Of a stretch of DNA of 5,332 nucleotides, positions 1 to 5,332 are shown piece by piece. The stretch is taken from positions 1 through 5,332 of the forward strand of contig JAPKAJ010000162.1 in assembly GCA_028825345.1 (NCBI GenBank). Direction: 5' to 3'. This DNA is from Arenicellales bacterium. Its GTDB lineage: Bacteria; Pseudomonadota; Gammaproteobacteria; Arenicellales; UBA868. How positions within the stretch are numbered: the stretch's first letter is position 1; each line of letters starts with the position of its first letter. The position numbers and the translations under genes are program-made. Under the pieces are notes generated by a model that had not been told where the DNA came from, made no database searches, and worked only from the letters and a program-made list of their open reading frames with translations.

Positions 1-30
1 GCATCACGCGCTATCGACGGGTCGCAAGTT

Positions 31-195
31 TTACTTGGGTTGGCCGCATTCCCAGCCCGCTGGTCGCGCCACCGGACTGCCATTACAGTACACCGGCTCG
101 CCCGTGACCTGGACAGGGTTAGATGGGCAGCCGGTTAGCACCAGTAGGACAATGCCAATCAGCCATATCTTGTACAGCCGATGATCGATGATCAT
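31..195 (-). CDS. Small lipoprotein, 54 aa, unknown function
   Basis: The 54-residue product has a short positively charged start (MIIDHRLYK), a hydrophobic stretch at about residues 10-20, and a lipobox L-T-G-C with Cys23 as the predicted lipidated residue. The mature part is only about 32 residues and keeps two more cysteines, Cys37 and Cys50, which could form a disulfide in the periplasm. I chose the ATG at 195 because GAGGAA lies 7 bases upstream and the signal peptide starts there; the frame is open further upstream, but that part overlaps the cytochrome c' gene and reads as low-complexity Pro/Arg/Ser sequence. The start follows the final TGA of the cytochrome c' frame by one base, so the two genes are probably co-transcribed. 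Proline directly after the lipidated cysteine may affect sorting between membranes, which is only an inference. No family was recognised. Confidence 0.72.
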   Translation of the reverse strand: MIIDHRLYKIWLIGIVLLVLTGCPSNPVQVTGEPVYCNGSPVARPAGWECGQPK

Positions 196-196
196 A

Positions 197-655
197 TCAG
201 TTTTCCTCACGATATTTTTTGTGACAGCCCTTGCAGGTGCGGGCGGTCTTGATGAACTGTTAGGTAATCGCGCCCTGGTTGTCGGACGCAGCAATCTTTG
301 CCAGTGCTTGTGATTGCTCGATCAGGGCATTCATCTTCGCCTGGAAATCATCCCAGTTTTCCCAGATCTCTTCTTTCGCCCGGGTGTCGCCAAAGTCACT
401 GCCGGGGATAAAGCCATTGATCGGGAACCGGCTGAGTTTGGCCAGCGCCTTTGCATGGTAATTGAACGCGTCAGCATCCCAGTCCGCCTTGCCTTTGACC
501 ATAGCGGTCATGGGCTTCACATGCCAGACGATCATCTTGTAGGCCGACTGGCGGTAAGTGATGGCCTCTTCGATCGGGTCTCCTGCTTGGGCGGGCGTAA
601 ATCCCAGTGCCAGCACCGCTAGACTGATGCGCCAACCACTGTGGAAGAATCTCAT
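197..655 (-). pseudogene. Cytochrome c' with an in-frame stop just before the haem motif
   Basis: This frame encodes a class II c-type cytochrome, a periplasmic four-helix bundle that carries one haem at its C terminus and binds NO or CO in known members. Residues 1-24 are a signal peptide ending in AQA. The mature part follows the family closely: YRQSAY at 34-39, PMTAMVKGK at 48-56, NGFIPGSDFGDTRAKEEIW at 80-98. By alignment from memory, Tyr39 sits where distal haem-pocket residue 16 lies in characterised proteins. Codon 132 is TAA (bases 260-262). Twenty further sense codons follow in the same frame and contain T-C-K-G-C-H-K-K-Y-R (Cys141, Cys144, His145) before TGA at 197-199. Full length would be about 152 residues, normal for a precursor. 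AAGGAG lies 7 bases upstream of the ATG. The 131-residue product ending at the TAA could not attach haem. A sequencing error or stop readthrough are the alternatives. Confidence 0.88.
203..208 (-). promoter_or_regulatory. Ribosome binding site of the small lipoprotein
   Basis: GAGGAA on the minus strand, 7 bases before the ATG at 195. It lies inside the last codons of the cytochrome c' frame. It fixes the lipoprotein start and could allow its translation even when ribosomes terminate early at the internal TAA of the cytochrome. Confidence 0.6.
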
Positions 656-684
656 TGAATAGCTCCTTAAATTAGAGAGGCTTT

Positions 685-699
685 ATGAAAGTTTGGTAG
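685..699 (+). other. Possible four-codon mini-frame upstream of the six-Cys gene
   Basis: ATG AAA GTT TGG TAG, preceded by AGAGAGG 4 bases upstream. It is in the same frame as the downstream exported-protein gene and is separated from it by the TAG and two codons. It could be a chance occurrence, a short leader peptide, or the original start of that gene cut off by a nonsense change. The sequence alone does not decide. Confidence 0.2.
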
Positions 700-705
700 A
701 GTAAC

Positions 706-1044
706 ATGGTCATGTTGAAGCTTATACGGTCAAGAACTTTTCGCCCAATGGTGGGGTTGGGATTGCTGTTAACAGCGGTGCCAGTACAGGCGCTGCCCGA
801 ATGCGAGGTCCCCGCAGGCTTAGAGGCGAAGGATCAGATCCATTACTGCATGATCCATACTTTCCGGACCGCCTGCCTGGCGGGCAAAGGCTATGACATG
901 GCCAAAGAAAACTGGACTGTCATGCAGACAGATTACGAGGCGTGCACCATTGACGGCTGTGATCAGTTGTTTGAACAGATCGGCGCGCTATCCGAAGCGC
1001 TTTTTCTCGAAGCATGCAATATCGCTCTGTCTGATCGGCGTTAG
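706..1044 (+). CDS. Small exported six-cysteine protein, unknown family
   Basis: The product is 112 residues from the ATG at 706; a second in-frame ATG at 712 would give 110. The N terminus is a clear signal peptide: a basic region with Arg8, Arg10 and Arg13, a hydrophobic core GLGLLLTAVPV at about 17-27, and a likely cleavage after VQA at residue 29. The mature domain of about 83 residues holds six cysteines (33, 48, 57, 80, 85, 104), an even number that suggests three disulfides in the periplasm. No CxxCH haem motif or other known signature is visible. It is divergent from the cytochrome c' gene with only 50 bases between the starts, so the two may share a control region. The ribosome site is weak (GGTAGAG, 4 bases before 706), while a better one serves an in-frame ATG at 685 that is closed by TAG. 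I do not recognise the family; the signal peptide makes expression plausible. Confidence 0.7.
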   Translation: MVMLKLIRSRTFRPMVGLGLLLTAVPVQALPECEVPAGLEAKDQIHYCMIHTFRTACLAGKGYDMAKENWTVMQTDYEACTIDGCDQLFEQIGALSEALFLEACNIALSDRR

Positions 1045-1239
1045 TGCCCGCGCCGGCACAGTCATCAGCGCGCCGACATCCCCTGTTCCCAATAAACCGA
1101 TAGCGCGCGTCACTGTCATCGCCGCAGTTCGCGGCCAGCCTCAGCCAGCTTCCTGATGGATCTTGTGACGACACAGTCAATTGCCGATGCAGGTTGAATC
1201 TTGAGCAGGACGGGGGTTTGTGTCTTTGGTGTAAAGCGT
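1045..1239. other. Intergenic region between convergent genes, no gene seen
   Basis: This 195-base stretch separates the stop of the six-Cys protein (plus) from the stop of the SDR gene (minus), where transcription from both sides must end. Two small GC-rich inverted repeats are visible: GTGCC/GGCAC at 1044-1059 and GCCGC/GCGGC near 1121-1136. Neither is followed by a T-run on either strand, so they are not convincing intrinsic terminators. Open frames across this stretch lack ribosome sites and any recognisable protein character. Confidence 0.5.
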
Positions 1240-1998
1240 CTAACTGCGCAGATAGGAAGCGCCGTTGACATCAATTATGGCGCCAGTGGAAAACTCGGCC
1301 CCTGGCGAGGCCAGGAACAGTACGGCATGGGCGACTTCTTCGGGTCGAGCGACTCGCCCGAGCGGGCTCTGATGGCGGATGTCGTCACCATCGGGCCCCT
1401 GTAGTACGGTCTTCGCCATATCGGTTTCGACAAAGCCTGGCGCCACTGCGCCGACAAAAATCCCAAGGCCTGCGACGTGCTGGGCCAGTGACTGGGTCAT
1501 TGCATTCAGCCCTGCCTTGCTGGCGCCGTAGGCCGGGCAACGCGGTTCGCCTCTAAAAGCGCCGCGCGAACTGACATTTACAATGCGCCCGCCACCATGC
1601 TCACGCATGTGCTCAACGGCACACCAGCACAGGTTGGCAGGGCCAGTGAGGTTGACAGCCAGGGTGCGCTGCCAAGCCGTTTGCCACTTGGCAAATGAGA
1701 CTTCATCGATGGGGTGGGCTTCGAAGATACCTGCGTTGTTCACCAGGATATCCAGCCCGCCCAGGCTTGTAATGACTTCGGTGACGATGCGCTGTACCGT
1801 CGGGGCATCGGCTAGGTCGCCGGCGCAAAGCACATGGCCTGTGCCGTCGAGGCTTGCCAGGGTATCGCGGGCGGCCTCTTGGTTGGCGCGACAGTGCACG
1901 GCCACCTGCGCCCCTGCTGAAGCAAACTGGCGTGCCACAGCGCGGCCAATCCCGCGCGAGGCCCCGGTGACCAATACTTTCTTATTGTCAAAGCGCAT
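1240..1998 (-). CDS. SDR family NAD(P)-dependent oxidoreductase
   Basis: A complete classical short-chain dehydrogenase/reductase, a cytosolic Rossmann-fold enzyme that reduces a carbonyl or oxidises an alcohol using NAD(P)(H). Numbered from the ATG at 1998 (252 residues): cofactor motif TGASRGIG at 11-18, Asp61 in the AGDLAD segment for adenine contact, NNAG at 87-90, and the catalytic tetrad Asn116, Ser144, Tyr157 and Lys161 (YGASK). PGFVETDM at 187-194 is the usual substrate-loop entry and the protein ends with the family's VNGxxxxR pattern. The Arg in the glycine motif together with Arg37 after strand 2 favours NADP(H), which is an inference. It resembles FabG-like 3-oxoacyl reductases, but FabG itself normally sits with other fatty-acid genes, which are absent here, so the substrate is unknown. 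A GTG two codons upstream (2004) is an alternative start; neither has a clear ribosome site. The gene is monocistronic in this window. Confidence 0.93.
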   Translation of the reverse strand: MRFDNKKVLVTGASRGIGRAVARQFASAGAQVAVHCRANQEAARDTLASLDGTGHVLCAGDLADAPTVQRIVTEVITSLGGLDILVNNAGIFEAHPIDEVSFAKWQTAWQRTLAVNLTGPANLCWCAVEHMREHGGGRIVNVSSRGAFRGEPRCPAYGASKAGLNAMTQSLAQHVAGLGIFVGAVAPGFVETDMAKTVLQGPDGDDIRHQSPLGRVARPEEVAHAVLFLASPGAEFSTGAIIDVNGASYLRS

Positions 1999-2147
1999 CG
2001 GCACAGATTACCGTATCTGCCCGTTTGGGAGAAGTGGCATCGCACGTGCTGTGACTATTCGCCGGGGCGGCCTGCCCAGCTGTGGTTGTTTATGGCGTTA
2101 CTTACCGGGCCCTCGTAGAATGGGGCGCAGGATCAGGATGTGCTTAC

Positions 2148-2153
2148 AGGAGG
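2148..2153 (+). promoter_or_regulatory. Strong ribosome binding site of the DUF3144 gene
   Basis: A perfect AGGAGG placed 6 bases before the ATG at 2160. It selects this start over an upstream in-frame ATG at 2082 and predicts efficient translation. Confidence 0.8.
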
Positions 2154-2159
2154 AGCGCT

Positions 2160-2498
2160 ATGAGTGACAAGCCAAGCGACGCGGAATTGACCGACGAGGA
2201 ACTCGATGCCCAGTTGCGCGAGATTGCCGACCAGTTTATTGATCTGGCCAACCAGCAGGCCGAGCGCTTTCATAAGGAGAATATCAGTCAGGGCCTGATG
2301 TATGCCGCGGCACGCTTCAATGCGTTTGTGGTGACCTCGCACGCCGATGACATTGCGGCCTACGACCAGGAGCGCGACCGGGCCATCGAATATTTCGTGG
2401 AACAGCATCGGCAGATGTTCACTACCAATCTTGATGATTACCGTAATACTTTTGAGGATCTTAAGTATGCTGATCTGATGTCCAGCCGGCCGAACTGA
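2160..2498 (+). CDS. DUF3144 family protein
   Basis: A 112-residue soluble acidic protein that I match to the DUF3144 family of proteobacteria from its characteristic segments: QFIDLANQQAE at about 25-35, ISQGLMYAAARFNAFV at 42-57, RAIEYFVEQHRQMFTTNLDDY at 74-94. It is mostly predicted helix, with no signal peptide, membrane segment or catalytic motif visible. The first 18 residues are very acidic and probably variable. The family has no established function known to me. The start is set by the AGGAGG 6 bases upstream. The gene is divergent from the SDR gene with about 160 bases between them; a possible -10 box TAGAAT lies at 2116-2121 but without a convincing -35 partner. It converges on the CPXCG-like gene to its right, and no intrinsic terminator with a T-run was seen between them. 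Confidence 0.85.
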   Translation: MSDKPSDAELTDEELDAQLREIADQFIDLANQQAERFHKENISQGLMYAAARFNAFVVTSHADDIAAYDQERDRAIEYFVEQHRQMFTTNLDDYRNTFEDLKYADLMSSRPN

Positions 2499-2620
2499 GA
2501 TGAAACGCCCAGGACTCAGCGGTATTGGAGTATGCAGCGAAGTCCACGGCAAAGCGGACTACCGGTAGGCCAATAGCTGCCCGGCTGGTGCGTCTGGCCA
2601 GTGAAGTTATTTAGGAGTTA
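2499..2620. other. Convergent intergenic region with small palindromes
   Basis: This 122-base gap lies between two genes transcribed toward each other. It holds a five-pair inverted repeat AGTCC/GGACT with a 10-base loop at about 2541-2560, followed at once by the perfect palindrome CTACCGGTAG at 2559-2568. No T-run follows on either strand, so bidirectional termination by this element is only a possibility. Confidence 0.3.
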
Positions 2621-2812
2621 CTACTCGTTGTCGCGGCCGGTGTGTACCGTGCAGGGGGCTTGGGCTCCATTGTCGCTGACCCAAAAGACAATCGGCTGGC
2701 AGCAGATTTCGCAATCTTCTATGTATTGGTCACCGGCGGTGGCTGGATCAACCAGGGCAGTGAACACCTCGGCGCAGTAGGGGCACTCGATGAGATGTTC
2801 TTCCAGTTCCAT
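2621..2812 (-). CDS. CPXCG-motif Cys-rich protein (zinc-ribbon-like)
   Basis: A 63-residue protein with the layout of the Cys_rich_CPXG family: IECPYCAE at 8-15, the acidic signature GDQYIEDCEICCQPI at 27-41, and a short beta-rich tail. Cys10 and Cys13 form the first pair and Cys34 with Cys37 or Cys38 the second, the usual four ligands of a small zinc ribbon. The family name motif is CPxCG, and here the glycine is replaced by alanine (CPYCA). An extra Cys54 lies in the tail. Metal binding is inferred from the pattern, and the physiological role is not known to me. I chose the ATG at 2812 because family members begin a few residues before the CPxC motif; the frame extends to a TTG at 2848, but that part looks unrelated. 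No good ribosome site precedes the ATG. The gene stands alone on the minus strand. Confidence 0.87.
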   Translation of the reverse strand: MELEEHLIECPYCAEVFTALVDPATAGDQYIEDCEICCQPIVFWVSDNGAQAPCTVHTGRDNE

Positions 2813-3105
2813 GATTGCAGTATTGTGCCTGTGGGCCACAAAAAGCAAAAGGCGACCCTTGGGCCGCGCTAACGGCTAACCGCACCTCACGCCCACGCGG
2901 CACACAACAAAATAATACAAAGCGCAAAATGCACAATAAGGCGAATGACAGGGGCTGTGATCCAACCGGGTCAGCGCGGGCGTATGCTCGGGATCGCCAG
3001 ACAAAAGCCGCGTGGTTGTGCTATTCCGATACCATGAGCCTTCGGTGGCCTTACCAAAGATGAGCCTTAGGGAGAGGCAACCCAAATGAACCCAAAGAGG
3101 AAATC
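2813..3105. other. Divergent intergenic region, no gene seen
   Basis: This 293-base stretch separates the CPXCG-like gene (minus) from phhB (plus) and must hold both promoters. It contains an AT-rich patch at about 2905-2940, a nine-base direct repeat ATGAGCCTT at 3034-3042 and 3060-3068, and a closely spaced direct repeat AACCCAAA at 3079-3086 and 3089-3096 just before phhB. Open frames on both strands here lack ribosome sites and protein-like composition. No tRNA or recognised riboswitch pattern was seen. Confidence 0.5.
2912..2917 (-). promoter_or_regulatory. Possible -10 box for the CPXCG-like gene
   Basis: TATTAT on the minus strand (five of six matches to the sigma-70 -10 consensus) sits in a locally AT-rich segment about 100 bases before the ATG at 2812. 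The hexamer 16 bases upstream, TTATTG, is a poor -35, so the call is tentative. Confidence 0.22.
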
Positions 3106-3109
3106 ATGA
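3086..3109 (+). other. Possible seven-codon leader frame overlapping the phhB start
   Basis: ATG AAC CCA AAG AGG AAA TCA TGA encodes MNPKRKS. GGGAGAGG at 3070-3077 lies 8 bases upstream, a plausible ribosome site, and the final TGA overlaps the phhB ATG as ATGA, the arrangement typical of translational coupling. phhB has its own AGAGG inside this frame, so the leader may be fortuitous. Conservation among relatives would be needed to accept it. Confidence 0.25.
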
Positions 3110-3453
3110 CTGACTACACCAAAATGACTTGCGAGGCCTGCCGGGCCGGGGCACCGCCTGTCACCGATGAGGCACTGGCCGAATTTCTTGACACCCATCC
3201 AGACTGGGAGCGCCTGATTGTTGATGATGAGCCGCGATTGCGACGGGCTTACCGCTTTGGCAATTTTGCCGCGGCACTGACTTTTACCAACTCGATCGGC
3301 GAACTGGCAGAATCAGAAGGTCATCACCCCGCGCTACTTACCGAGTGGGGTCGGGTGACAGTAGACTGGTGGACCCACAAGATTGGCGATATTCATCTTA
3401 ACGATCTGATCATGGCTGCACGCAGTGATACCTTGTACGATGCTGCTGGCTGA
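3106..3453 (+). CDS. phhB: Pterin-4a-carbinolamine dehydratase
   Basis: This cytosolic enzyme dehydrates 4a-hydroxytetrahydropterin to quinonoid dihydropterin, recycling the cofactor of aromatic amino-acid hydroxylases. The 115-residue protein is of family length. The active-site signature is intact: EGHHP at 71-75 (His73, His74), Trp81, then VDWWTH ending at His91, and HLND with Asp100. The N terminus carries Cys9 and Cys12 in TCEACRAG, as is common in proteobacterial members. AGAGG at 3096-3100 lies 5 bases before the ATG. No phenylalanine hydroxylase gene is visible nearby, so the protein may serve a distant hydroxylase or have another pterin-related role. It is probably the first gene of an operon with the WYL regulator that begins 14 bases after its stop. 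Confidence 0.94.
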   Translation: MTDYTKMTCEACRAGAPPVTDEALAEFLDTHPDWERLIVDDEPRLRRAYRFGNFAAALTFTNSIGELAESEGHHPALLTEWGRVTVDWWTHKIGDIHLNDLIMAARSDTLYDAAG

Positions 3454-3467
3454 GGACTGATACTCTT

Positions 3468-4445
3468 TTGGATCGAACCGAGCGCTTCTACACCATCGAC
3501 CGCATGCTGCGGGCCCACCAGGGCACCACTTTGCGCCAGATGATGGAGGCAATGGAAGTATCGCGGGCCACCGTGCGGCGCGACCTGGAATACATGCGCG
3601 ATCGCCTGGCGGCACCCATTGCCTGGGATCATGAGGCGCGCCGCTATTGTTACGAAGCGCACTCCGAAGAGGCCGACCGCTACGCTTTGCCCGGGCTCTG
3701 GTTTAATGCGTCTGAGGTGCACGCACTGCTGACCATGGAGCATTTGCTTTCCAGTTTGCAGCCTGGTCTGCTGGAGCCGCACATTGAACCCTTGCGCAAC
3801 CGTATTCGCCGGTTACTGGACAGCGGCGACCATCCAGTTGATGAGGTAGCCCGGCGTATCCGCGTGCTGCATATGGCGGCCCGCCAGGCAGATAGCGATG
3901 TTTTCGGTGCCATCTCCCACGCATTGTTACGTCGTTACCGGCTGCAGATCAGGCATCTCAACCGGCGCAGCGGCGAGATCACCGAGCGGAGCGTATCGCC
4001 GCAGCGCCTGGCGCATTACCGCGACAACTGGTATCTCGATGGTTGGTGCCACTGGCGCAATGGTCTTCGCAGTTTCGCCGTCGATGCTATTGAGGGCGCG
4101 CAGGTAGTCGAGACGAAACGGGCTAAGAGCGTTAGTGATGCGCAGCTGGAGCAAGTGCTCGGCACCGGCTACGGCATCTTTGCGGGCGATAAAATCCGCG
4201 AGGCGGTGCTGCGTTTTTCGCCCGAGGCGGCCCGCTGGGTCGCGCGTGAAAAGTGGCACTCACGCCAAAGCGGCCGTTTGGAGGAAGATGGCAGTTACAC
4301 ACTGACGATTCCCTACGCCGCTGAGACCGAACTGGTCATGGATATCATGCGACACGGTGCCGAGGTAGAAGTCATCGCACCGGACAGTCTGCGCGAAACG
4401 GTGCGCCAGCGCCTGACCGCTGCAGCAGCCCAGTATCCCGACTGA
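3468..4445 (+). CDS. YafY-type WYL-domain transcriptional regulator
   Basis: A 325-residue DNA-binding regulator. Residues 1-60 form a winged helix-turn-helix (TLRQMMEAMEVSRATVRRDLEYMRD around 21-45). Residues about 140-212 form the WYL domain, with the motif NWYLDGWCHWRNGLRSF at 187-203 (Trp188, Tyr189, Leu190, Arg201) and DAIEG following. Residues about 240-322 match the C-terminal WCX extension, with HGAEVEVIAPDSLRETV near 296-312. In studied members the WYL domain binds small ligands or nucleic acid and tunes DNA binding; the ligand here is unknown. The start is TTG: relatives begin MDRTERFY, which this TTG reproduces, and the next ATG (3504) would cut into the helix-turn-helix. GAGGA at 3452-3456, overlapping the phhB stop, lies 11 bases upstream, which with TTG suggests modest translation. 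It probably regulates its own operon, which is an inference from position. Confidence 0.93.
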   Translation: MDRTERFYTIDRMLRAHQGTTLRQMMEAMEVSRATVRRDLEYMRDRLAAPIAWDHEARRYCYEAHSEEADRYALPGLWFNASEVHALLTMEHLLSSLQPGLLEPHIEPLRNRIRRLLDSGDHPVDEVARRIRVLHMAARQADSDVFGAISHALLRRYRLQIRHLNRRSGEITERSVSPQRLAHYRDNWYLDGWCHWRNGLRSFAVDAIEGAQVVETKRAKSVSDAQLEQVLGTGYGIFAGDKIREAVLRFSPEAARWVAREKWHSRQSGRLEEDGSYTLTIPYAAETELVMDIMRHGAEVEVIAPDSLRETVRQRLTAAAAQYPD

Positions 4446-4450
4446 TCCAC

Positions 4451-5332
4451 TTGAACCCACCTGAAAACGTTGCTTATGGTTTGTCCGGCAACATCCGGGG
4501 TATTGGCTGGATGGTGTTGACCGGGGCCATGTTTGTCGGGGTTACGGTTGCGGTGCGTTATCTTGGCACCTCAATGAACCCGGTGCAGGCGGGCTTCATC
4601 CGCTACGCCTTTGGTTTGTTGATGGTGCTGCCGTTGTTGTCACGTGCCGGGGTGTTATCGCTGCATTCCAAACGAATCGGTTTTCATGCACTTCGTGGTT
4701 TGGCCCATGGCTGCGGCGTAATGTTGTGGTTTTTTGCCATGAGCCGTATCCCCATTGCCGAGGTCACAGCGCTGGGATTCACCGCGCCAGTCTTCACGAC
4801 GCTGGGCGCCGCGCTGTTTTTACGCGAGCGGCTACGGAGCTACCGCGTGATCGCTATGCTCGCGGGCTTTGCCGGGGCGTTGCTGATCCTGCGCCCGGGA
4901 TTTCGGGAGATCGATATCGGCGCTTTAGCGCAGGTGGCTGCCGCGCCGCTTTTTGCTTGCTCCTTTTTAATGGCCAAGTCGGCTACTCGTACCGAATCCA
5001 GTACCATGATCGTGGTGATGCTCTCGGTGTTCTGTACACTCACCCTGGCTTTACCGGCGCTTGCAGTGTGGCGCACCCCGACGCTCGAAGAACTGGAGTT
5101 GTTGTTTGCTACGGCAGCGCTGGCCACGACCGGCCACTACTGCATGACCCGAGCCTTCAAGGCGGCCGAAGTATCGGCAGTGCAGCCATTTACCTTTTTG
5201 CAACTGGTGTGGGCGACTTTGCTTGGCCTGGTGCTTTTTGATGAGCACCCCGATCTTTGGATCGCGCTTGGCGGTGCTCTGATCGTTACTGCCGCCAGCT
5301 GGATGGCTCATCGCGAGGTGCAGTCTCAACGC
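4451..5332 (+). CDS. EamA/DMT-family transporter (3' end beyond window)
   Basis: The frame is open for 294 codons to the last base with no stop, so the gene is nearly complete but runs past the edge. It encodes an inner-membrane protein of the drug/metabolite transporter superfamily with two EamA repeats and about ten hydrophobic segments (near 20-37, 46-66, 77-97, 104-124, 132-149, 156-175, 184-205, 214-233, 241-262, 268-286). Typical family features are the RYAFG after helix 2, RIPIAEVTALGFTAPVF at 99-115, FLRERL at 123-128 and GALLILRPG at 142-150 in repeat 1, and RAFKAAEVSAVQPF at 234-247 with LFDEHPD at 262-268 in repeat 2. Such proteins export or import small metabolites; the substrate cannot be predicted. 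The best start is the TTG at 4451, only 5 bases after the regulator's stop, because the NIRGIGW segment before helix 1 is conserved in relatives; TTG 4481 and ATG 4511 are alternatives. No clear ribosome site is seen, so coupling to the upstream gene is likely. Confidence 0.9.
   Translation, partial: MNPPENVAYGLSGNIRGIGWMVLTGAMFVGVTVAVRYLGTSMNPVQAGFIRYAFGLLMVLPLLSRAGVLSLHSKRIGFHALRGLAHGCGVMLWFFAMSRIPIAEVTALGFTAPVFTTLGAALFLRERLRSYRVIAMLAGFAGALLILRPGFREIDIGALAQVAAAPLFACSFLMAKSATRTESSTMIVVMLSVFCTLTLALPALAVWRTPTLEELELLFATAALATTGHYCMTRAFKAAEVSAVQPFTFLQLVWATLLGLVLFDEHPDLWIALGGALIVTAASWMAHREVQSQR

Noticed and set aside
196..294. N-terminal extension of the lipoprotein frame up to 294
   Set aside because: It overlaps the C-terminal haem region of the cytochrome c' frame, has low-complexity Pro/Arg/Ser content, and would bury the signal peptide; the ATG at 195 has its own ribosome site.
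279..622. Plus-strand open frames within the cytochrome c' gene
   Set aside because: They are antisense shadows of a frame with clear cytochrome c' similarity and have no recognisable protein features.
1044..1059. Hairpin GTGCC/GGCAC after the six-Cys gene as a terminator
   Set aside because: The stem is only five pairs and no T-run follows.
2082..2159. Upstream extension of the DUF3144 gene to the ATG at 2082
   Set aside because: The perfect AGGAGG sits just before the ATG at 2160 and the extra 26 residues are unlike the family.
1583..2167. Long plus-strand frame of about 194 codons opposite the SDR gene
   Set aside because: Its composition (many Arg, Pro, Ser, Ala) is typical of antisense GC-rich DNA, and the opposite strand encodes a complete SDR with all catalytic residues.
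2559..2568. Perfect palindrome CTACCGGTAG as an operator
   Set aside because: It lies between two convergent gene ends, where an operator is not expected, and a single 10-base palindrome is common by chance.
2813..2848. Extension of the CPXCG-like protein to a TTG at 2848
   Set aside because: Family members begin a few residues before the CPxC motif, and the extension has no ribosome site.
4726..5241. Plus-strand 171-codon frame inside the transporter region
   Set aside because: It is a shifted-frame shadow; the frame from 4451 is open to the window end and encodes a clear two-repeat EamA protein.

Overview
The window looks like ordinary chromosomal DNA of a moderately GC-rich proteobacterium, most likely a gammaproteobacterium. 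This is an inference from gene content: a cytochrome c' gene, a DUF3144 protein, a CPXCG-type zinc-ribbon-like protein, a PhhB-type pterin dehydratase and a YafY-type WYL regulator with the typical MDRTERFY start. No rRNA, tRNA, CRISPR array, insertion sequence or phage gene was seen.

Layout, left to right. Positions 31-655 (minus strand) hold a cytochrome c' gene and, one base after its final stop, a 54-residue lipoprotein gene. The cytochrome frame carries an in-frame TAA at 260-262, twenty codons before its natural end, and the haem-binding CKGCH motif lies beyond that stop. The gene is therefore probably inactivated, unless the base is a sequencing error or the stop is read through. Positions 706-1044 (plus), divergent from the cytochrome, encode a small exported protein with six cysteines and no recognised family. 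Positions 1240-1998 (minus) encode a complete classical SDR oxidoreductase. Positions 2160-2498 (plus) encode a DUF3144 protein. Positions 2621-2812 (minus) encode a 63-residue CPXCG-like Cys-rich protein that converges on it.

From 3106 to the right edge (plus) there is a tight probable operon: pterin-4a-carbinolamine dehydratase (phhB), a WYL-domain transcriptional regulator starting at TTG, and an EamA/DMT-family transporter also probably starting at TTG and still open at the window end. The gaps are 14 and 5 bases. The regulator may control the transporter and/or pterin dehydratase, but no ligand can be read from sequence.

The strongest second-look item is the nonsense codon in cytochrome c'. 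Weaker items are a very short, ribosome-binding-site-preceded reading frame whose stop overlaps the phhB start, a stop-interrupted upstream start for the six-cysteine protein, consecutive TTG starts in the operon, and short direct repeats upstream of phhB. I see no convincing new defence, mobile or RNA-based system.
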